A stretch of DNA of 64,000 nt, from contig VUYT01000004.1 in assembly GCA_008802785.1 (NCBI GenBank), forward strand, positions 434,001-498,000, given 5' to 3'. The stretch is from Symmetrospora coprosmae. Its lineage: Eukaryota > Basidiomycota > Cystobasidiomycetes > Symmetrosporaceae. This document shows positions 9,897 to 19,542 of the stretch, piece after piece (within the stretch, counting starts at the first letter, position 1; every line of letters starts with the position of its first letter). The position numbers and the translations under genes were made by a program. Below the pieces are notes generated by a model. It did no database searches, was not told the DNA's origin, and saw only the letters and a program-made list of their open reading frames with translations.

Positions 9897-12213
9897 ATGC
9901 CTGCACGAGCCAACGGAGCAAGGTGAGTCCTCTGGCGGCCTCGCTACTATCGCTCCCCCTCCTACCTCATCTCTCCTCAACGTCGCCATTTATCCTCACA
10001 CTGTCTGTCAAACCACTCCCCTCCCCTCCCCTCCCCTCTCCCCTCTCCCCACTCGCCAGAGCCGGCGCCGAGCTCGACAATCTCACCAGCAAGTCCTTCG
10101 AGAAGATGGGGTACCAAGCCGGCGCCAAAATCGACAACATGGCCTCGGATCTCAACGAAGCCATGCGCCTTCGAGGAGGGCCCACTCCAGAGGAGCACTT
10201 CAAGGTGGGTCTCACTGTATATGGTCCGCGTTGACGGGGCTGACGCTATATGCTCCCCTCCGTCAGGAGCTCTACCATGACACTGCATCCCTCGTCGGAC
10301 ACACGTACGACTACGCCTGGAGTGAGTCTCCTTCATATGTCTCTATCCCACCTGTAGAGCCTGCTCTCTATACCCGAGACTGACAGATACACATGTCTCC
10401 CCCGCACAGGCTGGGTCCCCTTCACCAAGTCCATCATCCGCGACGCCGAGTACACGGCCACCCACACGAGCATGGCCGACGCCGTCAATGCCGTCTCGCG
10501 CGAGATGAACGACGCTCGCCGCAAGATCGACAGCTTCGCCTCGACCCTGTACCACATGGACCTGGCAACGCTCAGCAAGGAGACGCAGATGCAGCTGCAC
10601 CACTTCCAGTCCGTCCTCCACCACTCGGACCTCGCCGCACTCCCCGAGACCATCAGGAACCAGGCACAGCACTACGAGAACATGATGCGCAACTCGGACG
10701 TCTCTGCCATCTCTGACGAGATGCGAAGGGAGATGGACTCGTTCTTCAGCCGCATGATGGGTGATGTGTGTGCAGGAGCGCTGGACACTGATGTACCAAC
10801 CTTAGCACACAGGCTGATGATCCCTTCTTTCCTTTCTCTCCCTCTCCCCTCTCCTCCTCTTCCCGCCTAATACTCGCATCTCGTCTTTTCCCTCACAGCA
10901 CATGCCCGCCGAGGCTCGACGCAAGGTCGAGGCCAACAAGAGCCTCTTCCAGCACACGGACCTGAGCAAGCTGTCCAAGGAGATGCAGGACAAGATGCAC
11001 CACGCCCGCCGCACCATGGCCACTTGCGATGCCAGCAAGCTCTCGAAGAAAGACCAGGCCCGAATGTCCGAGTACAGGGACATTGTGTCGACCCAGGACA
11101 TGGCTGCCATGCCCCAGGAGATGCTGGCCGAGATGGATGCCTTCATGACCAAGGTCTCCCACGACGTGAGTCCCATACCGAGGCTGGCTTCATCCTCTTA
11201 CACCCTTCGTCGCATCGCAGCATCGTGTCGATCGCCGAGCGCTGACCTTTTCTTGCTCCTCAACATCGCCTCTACAGATGAAGATCGAGGAACTCAAGGC
11301 CACCCTGCAGGAGATTAACGTCATCGACCTGGTCCGAAACGACAAGGGAAATGAGAAACGCGACAGGTACATGGATCTGCAGAGGTCCCTCAAGCGTCCC
11401 GATGCCTTCGAGTCGCTCAGTGACGAGATGGTACGCGACATCAGGACTTTCGCTAAACGCTTCCCGCACGATCACCTTAAAGTGCGTCTGGGGGCCGCGC
11501 TCCCTGTCCTGACATCTGACCTGGACGCTAACACTAGTTCTCTTGCCTTCCTCAGCACACGGGCAGCAAGAGGTCCCCTCCTTCCAACAAGGCTCCCACC
11601 CTCGGCTCGCTCATCAACGAGACTCGAGGCCTCGTAGGCAAGTTCCTCAACACCGCCGTCTAGTAAGTTGAACTTGTGTAGTCGCACTGCATGCGAACGT
11701 TTTCCTTGCTGACGCTAGATCATACCGCATCTCTCTCCACACCTCCTCCTCACCGCTCGCAGCTACATCAAGGTCGCTGAGGAGAAGGGCGAGGAAGCCA
11801 TGGAGGATGCACCCGGCAAGCTCTCTCACGCCGCCGACCGCACCCGACACGACGCTGATGCCGAGGCCCACAAGCTCAAGAAGCACAACAAGCGAGAGCG
11901 CAGCAGCAGCCTGACTACGACCGCTCGCAACGCCACTGCCTGGGCTCTGGAGCTCACCTCCGAGATTCTGAGCTTTGGCCTGGACAAGACGCACGAGATT
12001 CAGCGAGATGGCTACCGAGCCATGATGCCCAACATGCCCGATGCTCGTCTCAAGGGTCAGATGCACTTTGGCTCGGTCGGAGCGAATGTCGACATGGGCG
12101 TTGGCAATGCTGGCAATCGAGTCAAGGGCGGCAAAGGTCAGGCAGGCGTTCACGTTGACGGGCATGTCGGAGGCAATGGGATGCAGGCGGATGCACACGC
12201 CGGCCTGCAGTAG
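9897..12213 (+). CDS. Helical repeat protein with about 23-residue repeats, 536 residues
   Basis: Eight exons fit in phase: 9897-9922, 10060-10204, 10267-10321, 10410-10765, 10899-11165, 11278-11481, 11556-11662 and 11763-12213. The middle of the protein, about residues 85-250, is a run of eight or nine units of about 23 residues with the pattern D-(L/V/A/M)-x-x-(L/I/M)-(S/P)-x-E. Examples are DLATLSKETQMQLHHF, DLAALPETIRNQ, DVSAISDEMRREMDSF, DLSKLSKEMQDKMHHA and DMAAMPQEMLAEMDAF. All are amphipathic and full of Met, His and charged residues. The C-terminus has a Lys/Arg-rich helix (EAHKLKKHNKRERS) and a Gly/His-rich end. No signal peptide or membrane helix is seen. Intron 1 carries a striking cccct tract at 10020-10050. 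I do not recognise the family. The amphipathic repeats could bind lipid or pack into a solenoid, like apolipoprotein or perilipin-type proteins; this is inference only. Confidence 0.75.
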
Positions 12214-12423
12214 AACTCCGAGCCTTTCTTCTTCTTCCTTACGAGTCCCTTCCGACCATCGCAAAGTAGACACGGTAACGACCCATTGAGTACACGAACG
12301 TCCTTGTACCGCTACCAACCTTAGATTCTCCACGCCGTCCGGTGAGACGAAGAAGCGTAGCCTTCATTTCCTCCTGCGCTGTCCTGGCCTTGCTTGCCCT
12401 TGCCCTAGTTCGTCAGCTCACCG

Positions 12424-14230
12424 ATGACGACGACGACGACGCACAATGACCTGCCCTCGGTGGAGACGCTGTCGGACCTCTCGGTGTGCTGTCAGCCGCG
12501 CAAGAGGATCCATACCGGCGATGACATTGAGCCATGGCTGCGGAGCACGGCGTATCGGCGTCTCATGTCGGTCCTCGCCAGGCTGAACGCTGCCGTCAGA
12601 GGGCAGCTGCACGAGGAGCAGCAAGAGGCAAGAGCATCTGGTCGAAGCCAGCCTCTCTCGGCCGTGAGCGGGACGTAGCACAGTCGAATGCAGGCTCGAT
12701 GGTGCAGCACACTGATGCTCTTCAATGCGCTGCTGTGTCCGCCTTCACCAGACCTCGCAGGGCATCCTGGACACGCTCGATCGCCTCGACGCGTGGGTTG
12801 ACGAGATCCCCTTGGACACGCGCGTACAGCGCTTCGGGAACCGTGCGTTCCGAGACTGGGCGGCAAGACTTGAGGAGGTACGTCAGCCCATCTCTACCCC
12901 GGCCTCTTGATGCTCGACGGGCTCGCCCTGGTTTCGCCGCCGCCTTCTGACGTTGAGGCCTGTATGGTTCTTCCCCTATCTGAAGGAGGCCCGCCCGCTG
13001 CACGAGCGCTGGCTCCCGCTCTCGACGCATGGCGCGGTCCTACCCGAGCTGCTGTACTACTTCACGCAGGCCTTCGGCAATGCGACCCGCCTCGACTATG
13101 GCTCCGGGCACGAGCTCTCGTTCCTGGGCTACCTGACTGTCCTACGGTACACGGGCCTGCTGGACCAGGAGGACGAGGCAGACATGGTGCTCGTCCTATT
13201 CAGGCGCTACTTGGAGACGTGCAGGAAGCTGCAGCGCGTCTATAGGCTCGAGCCTGCGGGAAGCAAGGGCGTCTGGGGCCTGGAAGACCACCAGTTCCTG
13301 AATCTGCTCTGGGGCAGCTCGCAGCTCTGCGGTGCGTCTTCTGGATCTACAGTGTGTACGTGTGTGTGGACTGAGGACCCCTGACATCCCGACCTGCGGC
13401 GCTTCGTAGGACACCCTAACATCCAGCCGGGACACATCCTCCGCTTGCAGACCCTACCCCAGCCTACAGTCGATAGCTCGCTCTTCCTTTCGTCCATCGC
13501 TCACATCCACGCCATCAAGCGCGGACCGTTCAACGAGCACTCGCCCGTGCTCCACAGCATCGCGAGCACCGTCCCCACCTGGCAGAAGGTCAACAGCGGC
13601 CTGATCAAGATGTACCAGGCCGAGGTGCTCGAGAAGCATCCCGTAGTGCAGCACTTCTGGTTCGGAGGCGTCTTGCCGTGGACGGACGCCGAGACGGGCC
13701 AAGAGCTGCCAACCAGCGCGCTGGCTGCGGCTGCTGTTGCGGAGGAAGTAGAGGCAGATCTTGGAAACGACTTGCCGGGCGGTGCGCCGACAAAAGCACC
13801 ATGGGCTGTCACGGGTTCGACTAGGTCTGGCGATGCCCATCCGCGCAGTACAACGGCGGCACCGCGGGCAGCCACGGCCGCCCCGATGGGAGCTGCAACA
13901 GCGGCAATGCCCCCGATGGCAGCGACCGGTGCGCCCTGGGCCAGCCCCGCCAATCAAGGCATACCTTTCATCCCTCTCACGACAGGCGGCGTCCCTGCAC
14001 AATCCGCACGAGCGTCCCGCCTCCCTTTTAACGTGCAGGATGGCCCGACGCGCTTCGCGACAGGAAGCGCCGGTACAAGCCGCCCTCTTGCGGAGAGTGG
14101 CATTTCGAGTCGCGGAGGCCGGCAGACTACACTGGCAGCTACTGGATCGGCAGCAGCGATGAGCAGTCCGATGGGCGCGATCTCGCAACCGAGCTCATAT
14201 CACCCTTCTTCGCGGCAGGGCCGGGGTTGA
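12424..14230 (+). CDS. PP2A activator PTPA (peptidyl-prolyl isomerase, Rrd1/Rrd2 family)
   Basis: Prolyl isomerase that helps activate PP2A-type phosphatases. Four exons in phase: 12424-12663, 12752-12877, 12986-13331 and 13410-14230, 510 codons. PTPA signatures are present in order: DEIPLDTRVQRFGNRAFRDW, LEEEARPL, FGNATRLDYGSGHELSF, GSKGVWGLEDHQFLNLLWGS, then NEHSPVLHSIASTVPTW, HPVVQHFWFGG and TKAPWA. In the family TKAPWA is close to the C-terminus, but here about 150 more low-complexity residues (Ala/Thr/Ser/Pro/Gly) follow, which makes the protein much longer than yeast Rrd1/Rrd2. The short intron ending ctgaag at 12985 was chosen because it restores RLEEEARPL. The SAPS gene downstream (19543) acts on the related SIT4/PP6 phosphatase. 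Confidence 0.9.
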
Positions 14231-14610
14231 CGCGGCTCATGCGGGAGCAGCCCGTTAATCAGGAAGGTACGAGATGGCGAGTAAGTGCTTTGTTGTTGTA
14301 ATATTGACCCGCGCTGCAATCGTTGTGCATTATGCGATGACCCGGCTCTGCAAGCCGTCGAGCTGAGTGATGTGTTGCGGAGATACTAGCGACGCAATCT
14401 GTCTACAACTACAACAACAGGTGGTCCATATCGCTGCCTACCTTTCACTTCGTGGCTTGGATGGGCCAACACTTACTCAAGGAGCCTGACCTGCTCCTTT
14501 TCGTGCTTATTCCGTCCGCTACTGAGACCGGGGATGCCTTCTCGGATAAGAGCCAGTGCGATTCTGTGAGGAGGAGAAAGTCCGAGTCGGCTTGGCTGGT
14601 CACGCCGATG
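14231..14610. other. Convergent 3' intergenic region
   Basis: Between the PTPA stop and the RMND1-like stop. Nothing recognisable; presumably 3' UTRs and polyadenylation signals of both genes. Confidence 0.4.
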
Positions 14611-16331
14611 TCAGCGACGGTACCAGAGACAAACGCACTCGATGGCGATGAGGACGATGATGATCCATTCGAGGCGGTGCGAGACCTTTGTGCTGTTGAG
14701 GTCGAGCAGCGTGTCCTGCAGCTCGAGGCTGTAGTCGAGCTTTGTGCGGAGGTTGCGCATGCGGAGCTCAACGTCTAGGGCGGTCGTCATCTGTTTGAAC
14801 CAGACTTTGTGGGCCGCACGAAAGCCACAATCGATGTCAGTCAAGGAGCTTGCCACCCTATCGCCAGAGAGGAAAACAGGCGACCCACTCTCGAGCTCCG
14901 GGCTGCTCCAGAACATTTCTGGCATGTCGATCAGGTTCTCGTCGTTCAGGTACAGGTACTGCCTGATCCGAAGCAGGTTGCCCGTGTTACGAATGATGTC
15001 CTTTTTCTTGAGCGCGCCTTCGGACCCGCTGGCAAGGATCGAGGGGATGTGCTCGACGCTGCGGCCATGCACTGCTCGTCAGCTCGGACGTGGGCAGACA
15101 GAACCTGCAGAGGCTAGGAGACACACCTGTCCATGTGCGCATCGAGCATCTCCTCGTATACGGCGAGCTTGGTGGATCGCGCCAGGCCGCGCGAGAGCGA
15201 GAGGCGGGCTTTGAGGTCGTCTTCGGAGCGGGGCAGGACCGTCCGCCTGCTCATTGCCTTGTCGAGAGAGGCCTGCCCGGACGTCGCACTGCTGCCGTGC
15301 TCGTCCACTCGCTCTGCTCTGGCGTAGCGCGACCGCTTGCCAGCGCCCGCGATGTTGGATGAGGGCGGGTGGATGGCAGTCGCGAGTGGGGCAGGTGCAG
15401 CGGCGGCTGCGGCTGCTGATGCCGAATGACCGCTGCTGTCGCCACCTTCGGGCTCGAAGCGTTCGTCGGGTGCTCTCTGGCGCGCATCGCTTGAGCCAAT
15501 GATGATGAGGTCCCCTTTGACACCAGTGGTCTCGCCGGACGAGACGACAAAATCCATTGCCTCTTGCTGGCGTTCCCCGTACCGGTCAATCTCGACGGCG
15601 GCTGCATTTGTCGAGCTGCTGGGCTTTACGACGCTCCCCAGCGCGCTGCCAGCGATGGAGGTCGTTGCTGACCCCAGCACTTGTTCTGCAAATGACCTGG
15701 CGTCCGCTTCAGACATGTGCCACGAAACGAAAGCGCCCGACTCGAATATGAAGATTTCGCCTGCAGCCGCGCGTTCGCTTGTTGATGTCGCAGGTCTCTG
15801 TCCTTCCCGCGGCCCCTCGTCACGAGGAAGCGGCCAGACGGGGACCCATATGGCTTCTCCCATGAGGTTGACGGCATCCTCGCCTTTGCCCCTTCCGAGC
15901 AGGCCGTTCTCATAGAGCGAGCTCCGGAGGGCATCAATGTGGTAGCTCTCGGCGGTGGAGAAGGCTATCGCCTGTCCGTCGGGTGAAGCAGACGCGCGGT
16001 GCCGTATCCGAGACGAGCGGTCCTGCCGGAGCTGTGTCTTGTGCGGCCCTGGTTTTTTGGATTGCTTCAGGGTTGTGGTTGTGGGCTGCGAGGCTGAGCT
16101 GCCTCCGGCGGGGCCTGTAGCGAGCACAGAGGCGAGAGGAGAGGAGGAGGATCTAGGTGTGGATGTGGATGCAGTGGAGGTGAAGCGGGCCTGAATGGGC
16201 GGAAGCTGTCCCTTTTGGTCGCTGGCCACCTTTGTCGTCATTGTCCGAATACGCGGCCGACATGACGGACGGGAGGCTGACTGCAGCAGCCTGCGCACAG
16301 CAGCGGCTGACGAGGAGGGTGGTGATGCCAT
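14611..16331 (-). CDS. RMND1/Mrx10/Rmd1-like mitochondrial membrane protein (DUF155)
   Basis: Two exons, 16331-15127 and 15058-14611, 550 codons. The first about 60 residues are Ser/Arg/Ala-rich without acidic residues (VRRLLQSASRPSCRPRIRT), a good mitochondrial presequence. The DUF155 core follows: AIAFSTAESYHIDALRSSL, GEIFIFESGAFVSWHMSE (the typical FxxGxxVxW motif), GDLIIIGSS and LDKAMSRRTVLPRSEDDL. It ends with the hallmark HRLEWIIIVLIAIE, a C-terminal transmembrane helix after a coiled coil. In yeast and human the family supports mitochondrial translation at the inner membrane. The intron uses donor gtgtgt and acceptor ccgcag, giving MDSVEHIPSILASG. Internal Ser/Ala linkers make it longer than human RMND1. 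Confidence 0.87.
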
Positions 16332-16670
16332 GTGTGAGTGTGTGTGAGTGTGTACACAGCTGCCCTTGCCTCTCTCCTCTGATCTAAGCGTGACTGTGCA
16401 AGGAAGAGAGTGAGAAGCTGAAGCTCCGTCTGTTCTCCGTCAATCGCCACCGCCGACCACCCCTCTGCAGCCATGCTCGTCCCTTCCTCTCCTCCCTCTC
16501 CGCCCCACACGCTCGGCGAGACGAGGGATCTCGTCAGCCAGCACCTCCACGCGCTGCGCATCGGCATCGGCACTGACACTGGCATCCCATTCCGCCCATC
16601 ACTTCGTCGCCGAGTACCGGTACCACCACCACGCGTCGCCGTGCCTGGATCTCCATCCCCATCCATCACC
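16332..16670. promoter_or_regulatory. Divergent promoter region, RMND1-like / ULA1
   Basis: About 340 bases between two head-to-head genes. The open frame of ULA1 extends upstream to an ATG at 16473, but the intervening 66 codons are low-complexity and Pro/Arg-rich, so I treat them as leader. A TG/CA run lies near 16330-16355. Confidence 0.5.
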
Positions 16671-18856
16671 ATGGACACCCCACCAGGCCACGAGGCACCC
16701 TCGCAGGTGGTGCACCAGTCAATGCACTACCTCCCCGACGCAAAGCAGCAGCGCTACGACCGCCAGCTCCGCCTGTGGGCTGCATCCGGGCAGGCCTCGC
16801 TCGAGTCGGCCCACATCCTCGTCGTCAACGCCTCTGCAACGGCCACATCCGTCCTCAAGAACCTCGTCCTCCCAGGCATCGGCGCATTCACCTTGCTCGA
16901 CGACAAGCGCGTCGACGAGGCTGACCTCGGGAACAACTTCTTCCTCGAGCCGGGTTCAACGAAAGTCGGAGACTGGCGCGCCGTCGAGGCTGCGAAATAC
17001 CTCGGAGAGCTGAACGAAGGCGTCAAGGCGAATGCGCTGACAAAGGTGAGCGCGCCGTATGCGTCCCTGGTCAATACGCAAAGGCACTGCGCCGACTGGA
17101 CTGACCGGGCCGGCCACCACCCCATCTCGTCTTCCGCCTGTGTCCCGCAGAGCGTCAGCACCCTCCTCGAAGGATCCGGAGGAGAAGGAGCGTCCACCTC
17201 GGATCCCCTCGCGCCCTACTCGCTCGTCATCTCCGTCGACGCACCCCCTGCCGACACGCTCCTCCTCTCTGACCGCTGCTGGAATTCCGGCATCCCGCTC
17301 GTCGCCGTCCGCTCGTGCGGGTTCGTCGGGACCGTGCGCACCCAGATGGAGGAGGTCCACTTTGTCGAGACGCACCCAGACCACGAGCTCACCCTCGACC
17401 TCCGCCTCGACCACCCATTTCCGTCTCTCGGTGCGCACGCCAGCTCCGTCGACTTTGCCGCGCTCAACTCGCACGACTACGCACACATCCCCGCAATCGT
17501 CATTCTCCTGCAGGCGCTCGAGCAATGGAAGGACGCACACAATGGTCAATTGCCACAGACGTACAAGGAAAAGACCGAGTTCAGAACGAGCATCGGGGCA
17601 ATGAAGCGGGGCGGAGCGGGGGCAGACCACGAGAACTTTGACGAGGCAGTGGGCATGGTCATGAAGGCAGTCAGGCCGACGGGTATCCCGAAAGATCTGG
17701 AGACGCTGTTCAACAACTCGAAGTGCGAGAGTGTGTCTGCGCAGGTGAGTAAAATTCTCGTCTTTGTGGCATTGTTGAGTCGGACGATTGACTGGATCAC
17801 CTCAATGCCGCCCGAAAATCCCTCGCGCGCCGATAGTCTCCACCCTTCTGGATTCTCCTACGAGCCGTCCGCAACTTTGTCCGCAATCCCGAAACCAACG
17901 AGGGTGCCGAACTGCTTCCCCTGAGCGGCTCGCTGCCCGACATGAAGGCGACCTCGACGGGCTACGGCACGCTGCAGACGCTCTACCGCGGCAAGTCCAA
18001 GGATGATCTCGCGCGCGTCCGCAAAGAGCTCTCGGATGTGCTGCAGCACGCCGGCCTCCCCGACGACGGGTCGGTCGTGAACGACGAGGCGCTCGCCGTG
18101 TTTGTCAAGAATGTCGCGTTCGTCAAGGTCGTCAGTGGGCGAAAGATGCGAGACGAGTACGAGCGGCCTGAAAAGGGAGCTATACGTGCGTGATCACTCT
18201 CCGGCTCGCCTGCTTGTTCTCGCTCGTCTCTGTACCGAGCGCTGACAAGCTGAGCCGTCGTCACGCCCGCAGGAGCCGCTCTGATCGAAGCCTCTATGCC
18301 CGATCCGTTCGCTGCCCCAGACGACGAAGGCAACACACCCGCTGCAAGCGTGAAGCCGCTGCACTTCTACCTGGCCCTGCGCGCTGCCGACCTCTTCCAC
18401 ATCGAGCACGCCCGCTGGCCCGGCTCGCTCGACCCTAACGTGAGCGAGGGCGGCGATCCGGATGGCGAACAGGACGTCGAGGAGATGCAGGCATGCTGGG
18501 AGAAGGTTGCCAAGATCTGTCTGGGTGCGGGAGAAAGCGAGAGCGAGGGTGGACCTGCACAAACGGAGCTCGGCCAGGAGGAGAAGGATATGGTCGAGCA
18601 GGCGCTCAAGGAGATGTGCGTCGAGCTTCCTCTGGACGCTCGTTGCACCGCCTTTCGTACAACGAGCATGCTGACGCGCCACTAAATGGCCGACAGCACG
18701 CGTGCAGGAGCATCCGACATGCCGCAGATGGCCGCTCTTCTCGGCGGTGTCGCTGCGCAGGAAGTCATCAAGATCACGACGAGGCAGTACGTCCCGCTCA
18801 ACGGCACGTTCATCTTCGACGGCCTCAAGAGCACCTCGCAGACTGTCAACTTTTGA
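16671..18856 (+). CDS. ULA1: NEDD8-activating enzyme E1 regulatory subunit (ULA1/APP-BP1/NAE1)
   Basis: With Uba3 it forms the heterodimeric E1 that activates Rub1/NEDD8 for cullin modification. Five exons in phase: 16671-17045, 17151-17744, 17837-18185, 18273-18615 and 18697-18856, 606 codons. The start was chosen at caccATGGAC, an ideal context just before the conserved AKQQRYDRQLRLWAASGQ. Further E1 hallmarks are HILVVNASATATSVLKNLVLPGIG, DLGNNFFLEPGS, VRSCGFVGTVRTQ and SPPFWILLRAVRNFV, with the C-terminal AALLGGVAAQEVIKITTRQY and TFIFDG. For the last intron, donor gtgcgt with acceptor gccgacag was preferred because it yields KEITRAGASDMPQM. An in-frame ATG 66 codons upstream is possible but adds only low-complexity sequence. 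Confidence 0.92.
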
Positions 18857-19542
18857 GGCGTCGTCCATGGAGGTTGAGCAAGTGTCCGTGGAGGTCCAGC
18901 CAGCGTCCAGGGAGATTGAGCGAGCGTCCGATGCAGTGCATGGAGAGGAAATGCAAGTCGAGGAGTCAAAGGAAAGAAGGCGAAAGGCGAGAGGAAGGAC
19001 TCCAAGGCAGTATCAACAAGGCCACCCTCTCGCGCCATCGCCGACGTGTAGCTATAGTCGTTTGGTCGAGGGGAGAGCAACCCGCGGGCGTGATCCCTGC
19101 AATTGGGGCAGCCTGCAGAGCCATGCTTAAGGAAGGAGGTGAATAGACGCTGCATGTCATCGCCTGTGTGCCTGTATCATCCTCAACACGTCACACTTCT
19201 TTACATGCCGAATTTCGGGACGGCGCGGAGACGGGACGACGCTCGGAGCGCATCTCAAGACAGCTGAGCCGGGCGGTCCTTGAGCAGATCAACCGGACAG
19301 GACGGATGGCAACGAGATAAGGCGGATACACGCATTGCAGGTAATACTTGGAGATAGCGCACAGCAAGTGTCGAGCCGTCATTCAACTGCGGCGCAGCGG
19401 ACGCCAGGAGGGGATCCTGGAGTCGAGTACAGCCTGCGGGGCGCGTGCAGCACAGACATCATCGGGCAGGCAGAGTAGGCACAGCCGGCGACTGTGAGCG
19501 AGGACAGGCAGGCAGGCAGCAAAAGGAAGAGGGAGTGCAGCA
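18857..19542. other. Intergenic region after ULA1
   Basis: About 685 bases. It starts with an imperfect 21-base tandem repeat (18863-18946) just past the ULA1 stop. The rest shows no convincing gene. A frame of about 90 codons runs through the repeat from an ATG at 18868, but nothing supports translation. Confidence 0.45.
18863..18946 (+). repeat. Imperfect 21-base tandem repeat, about four units
   Basis: Units begin at 18863, 18884, 18905 and 18926, each starting gtcc and three of them continuing (a/g)(t/g)ggag(g/a)t. The first three are clear; the fourth has diverged. It begins six bases after the ULA1 stop codon and is a multiple of three long. Confidence 0.7.

Noticed and set aside
16473-16670. 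Upstream 66-codon extension of ULA1
   Set aside because: Low-complexity Pro/Arg/Ser sequence before an ideal start context at 16671; treated as leader.
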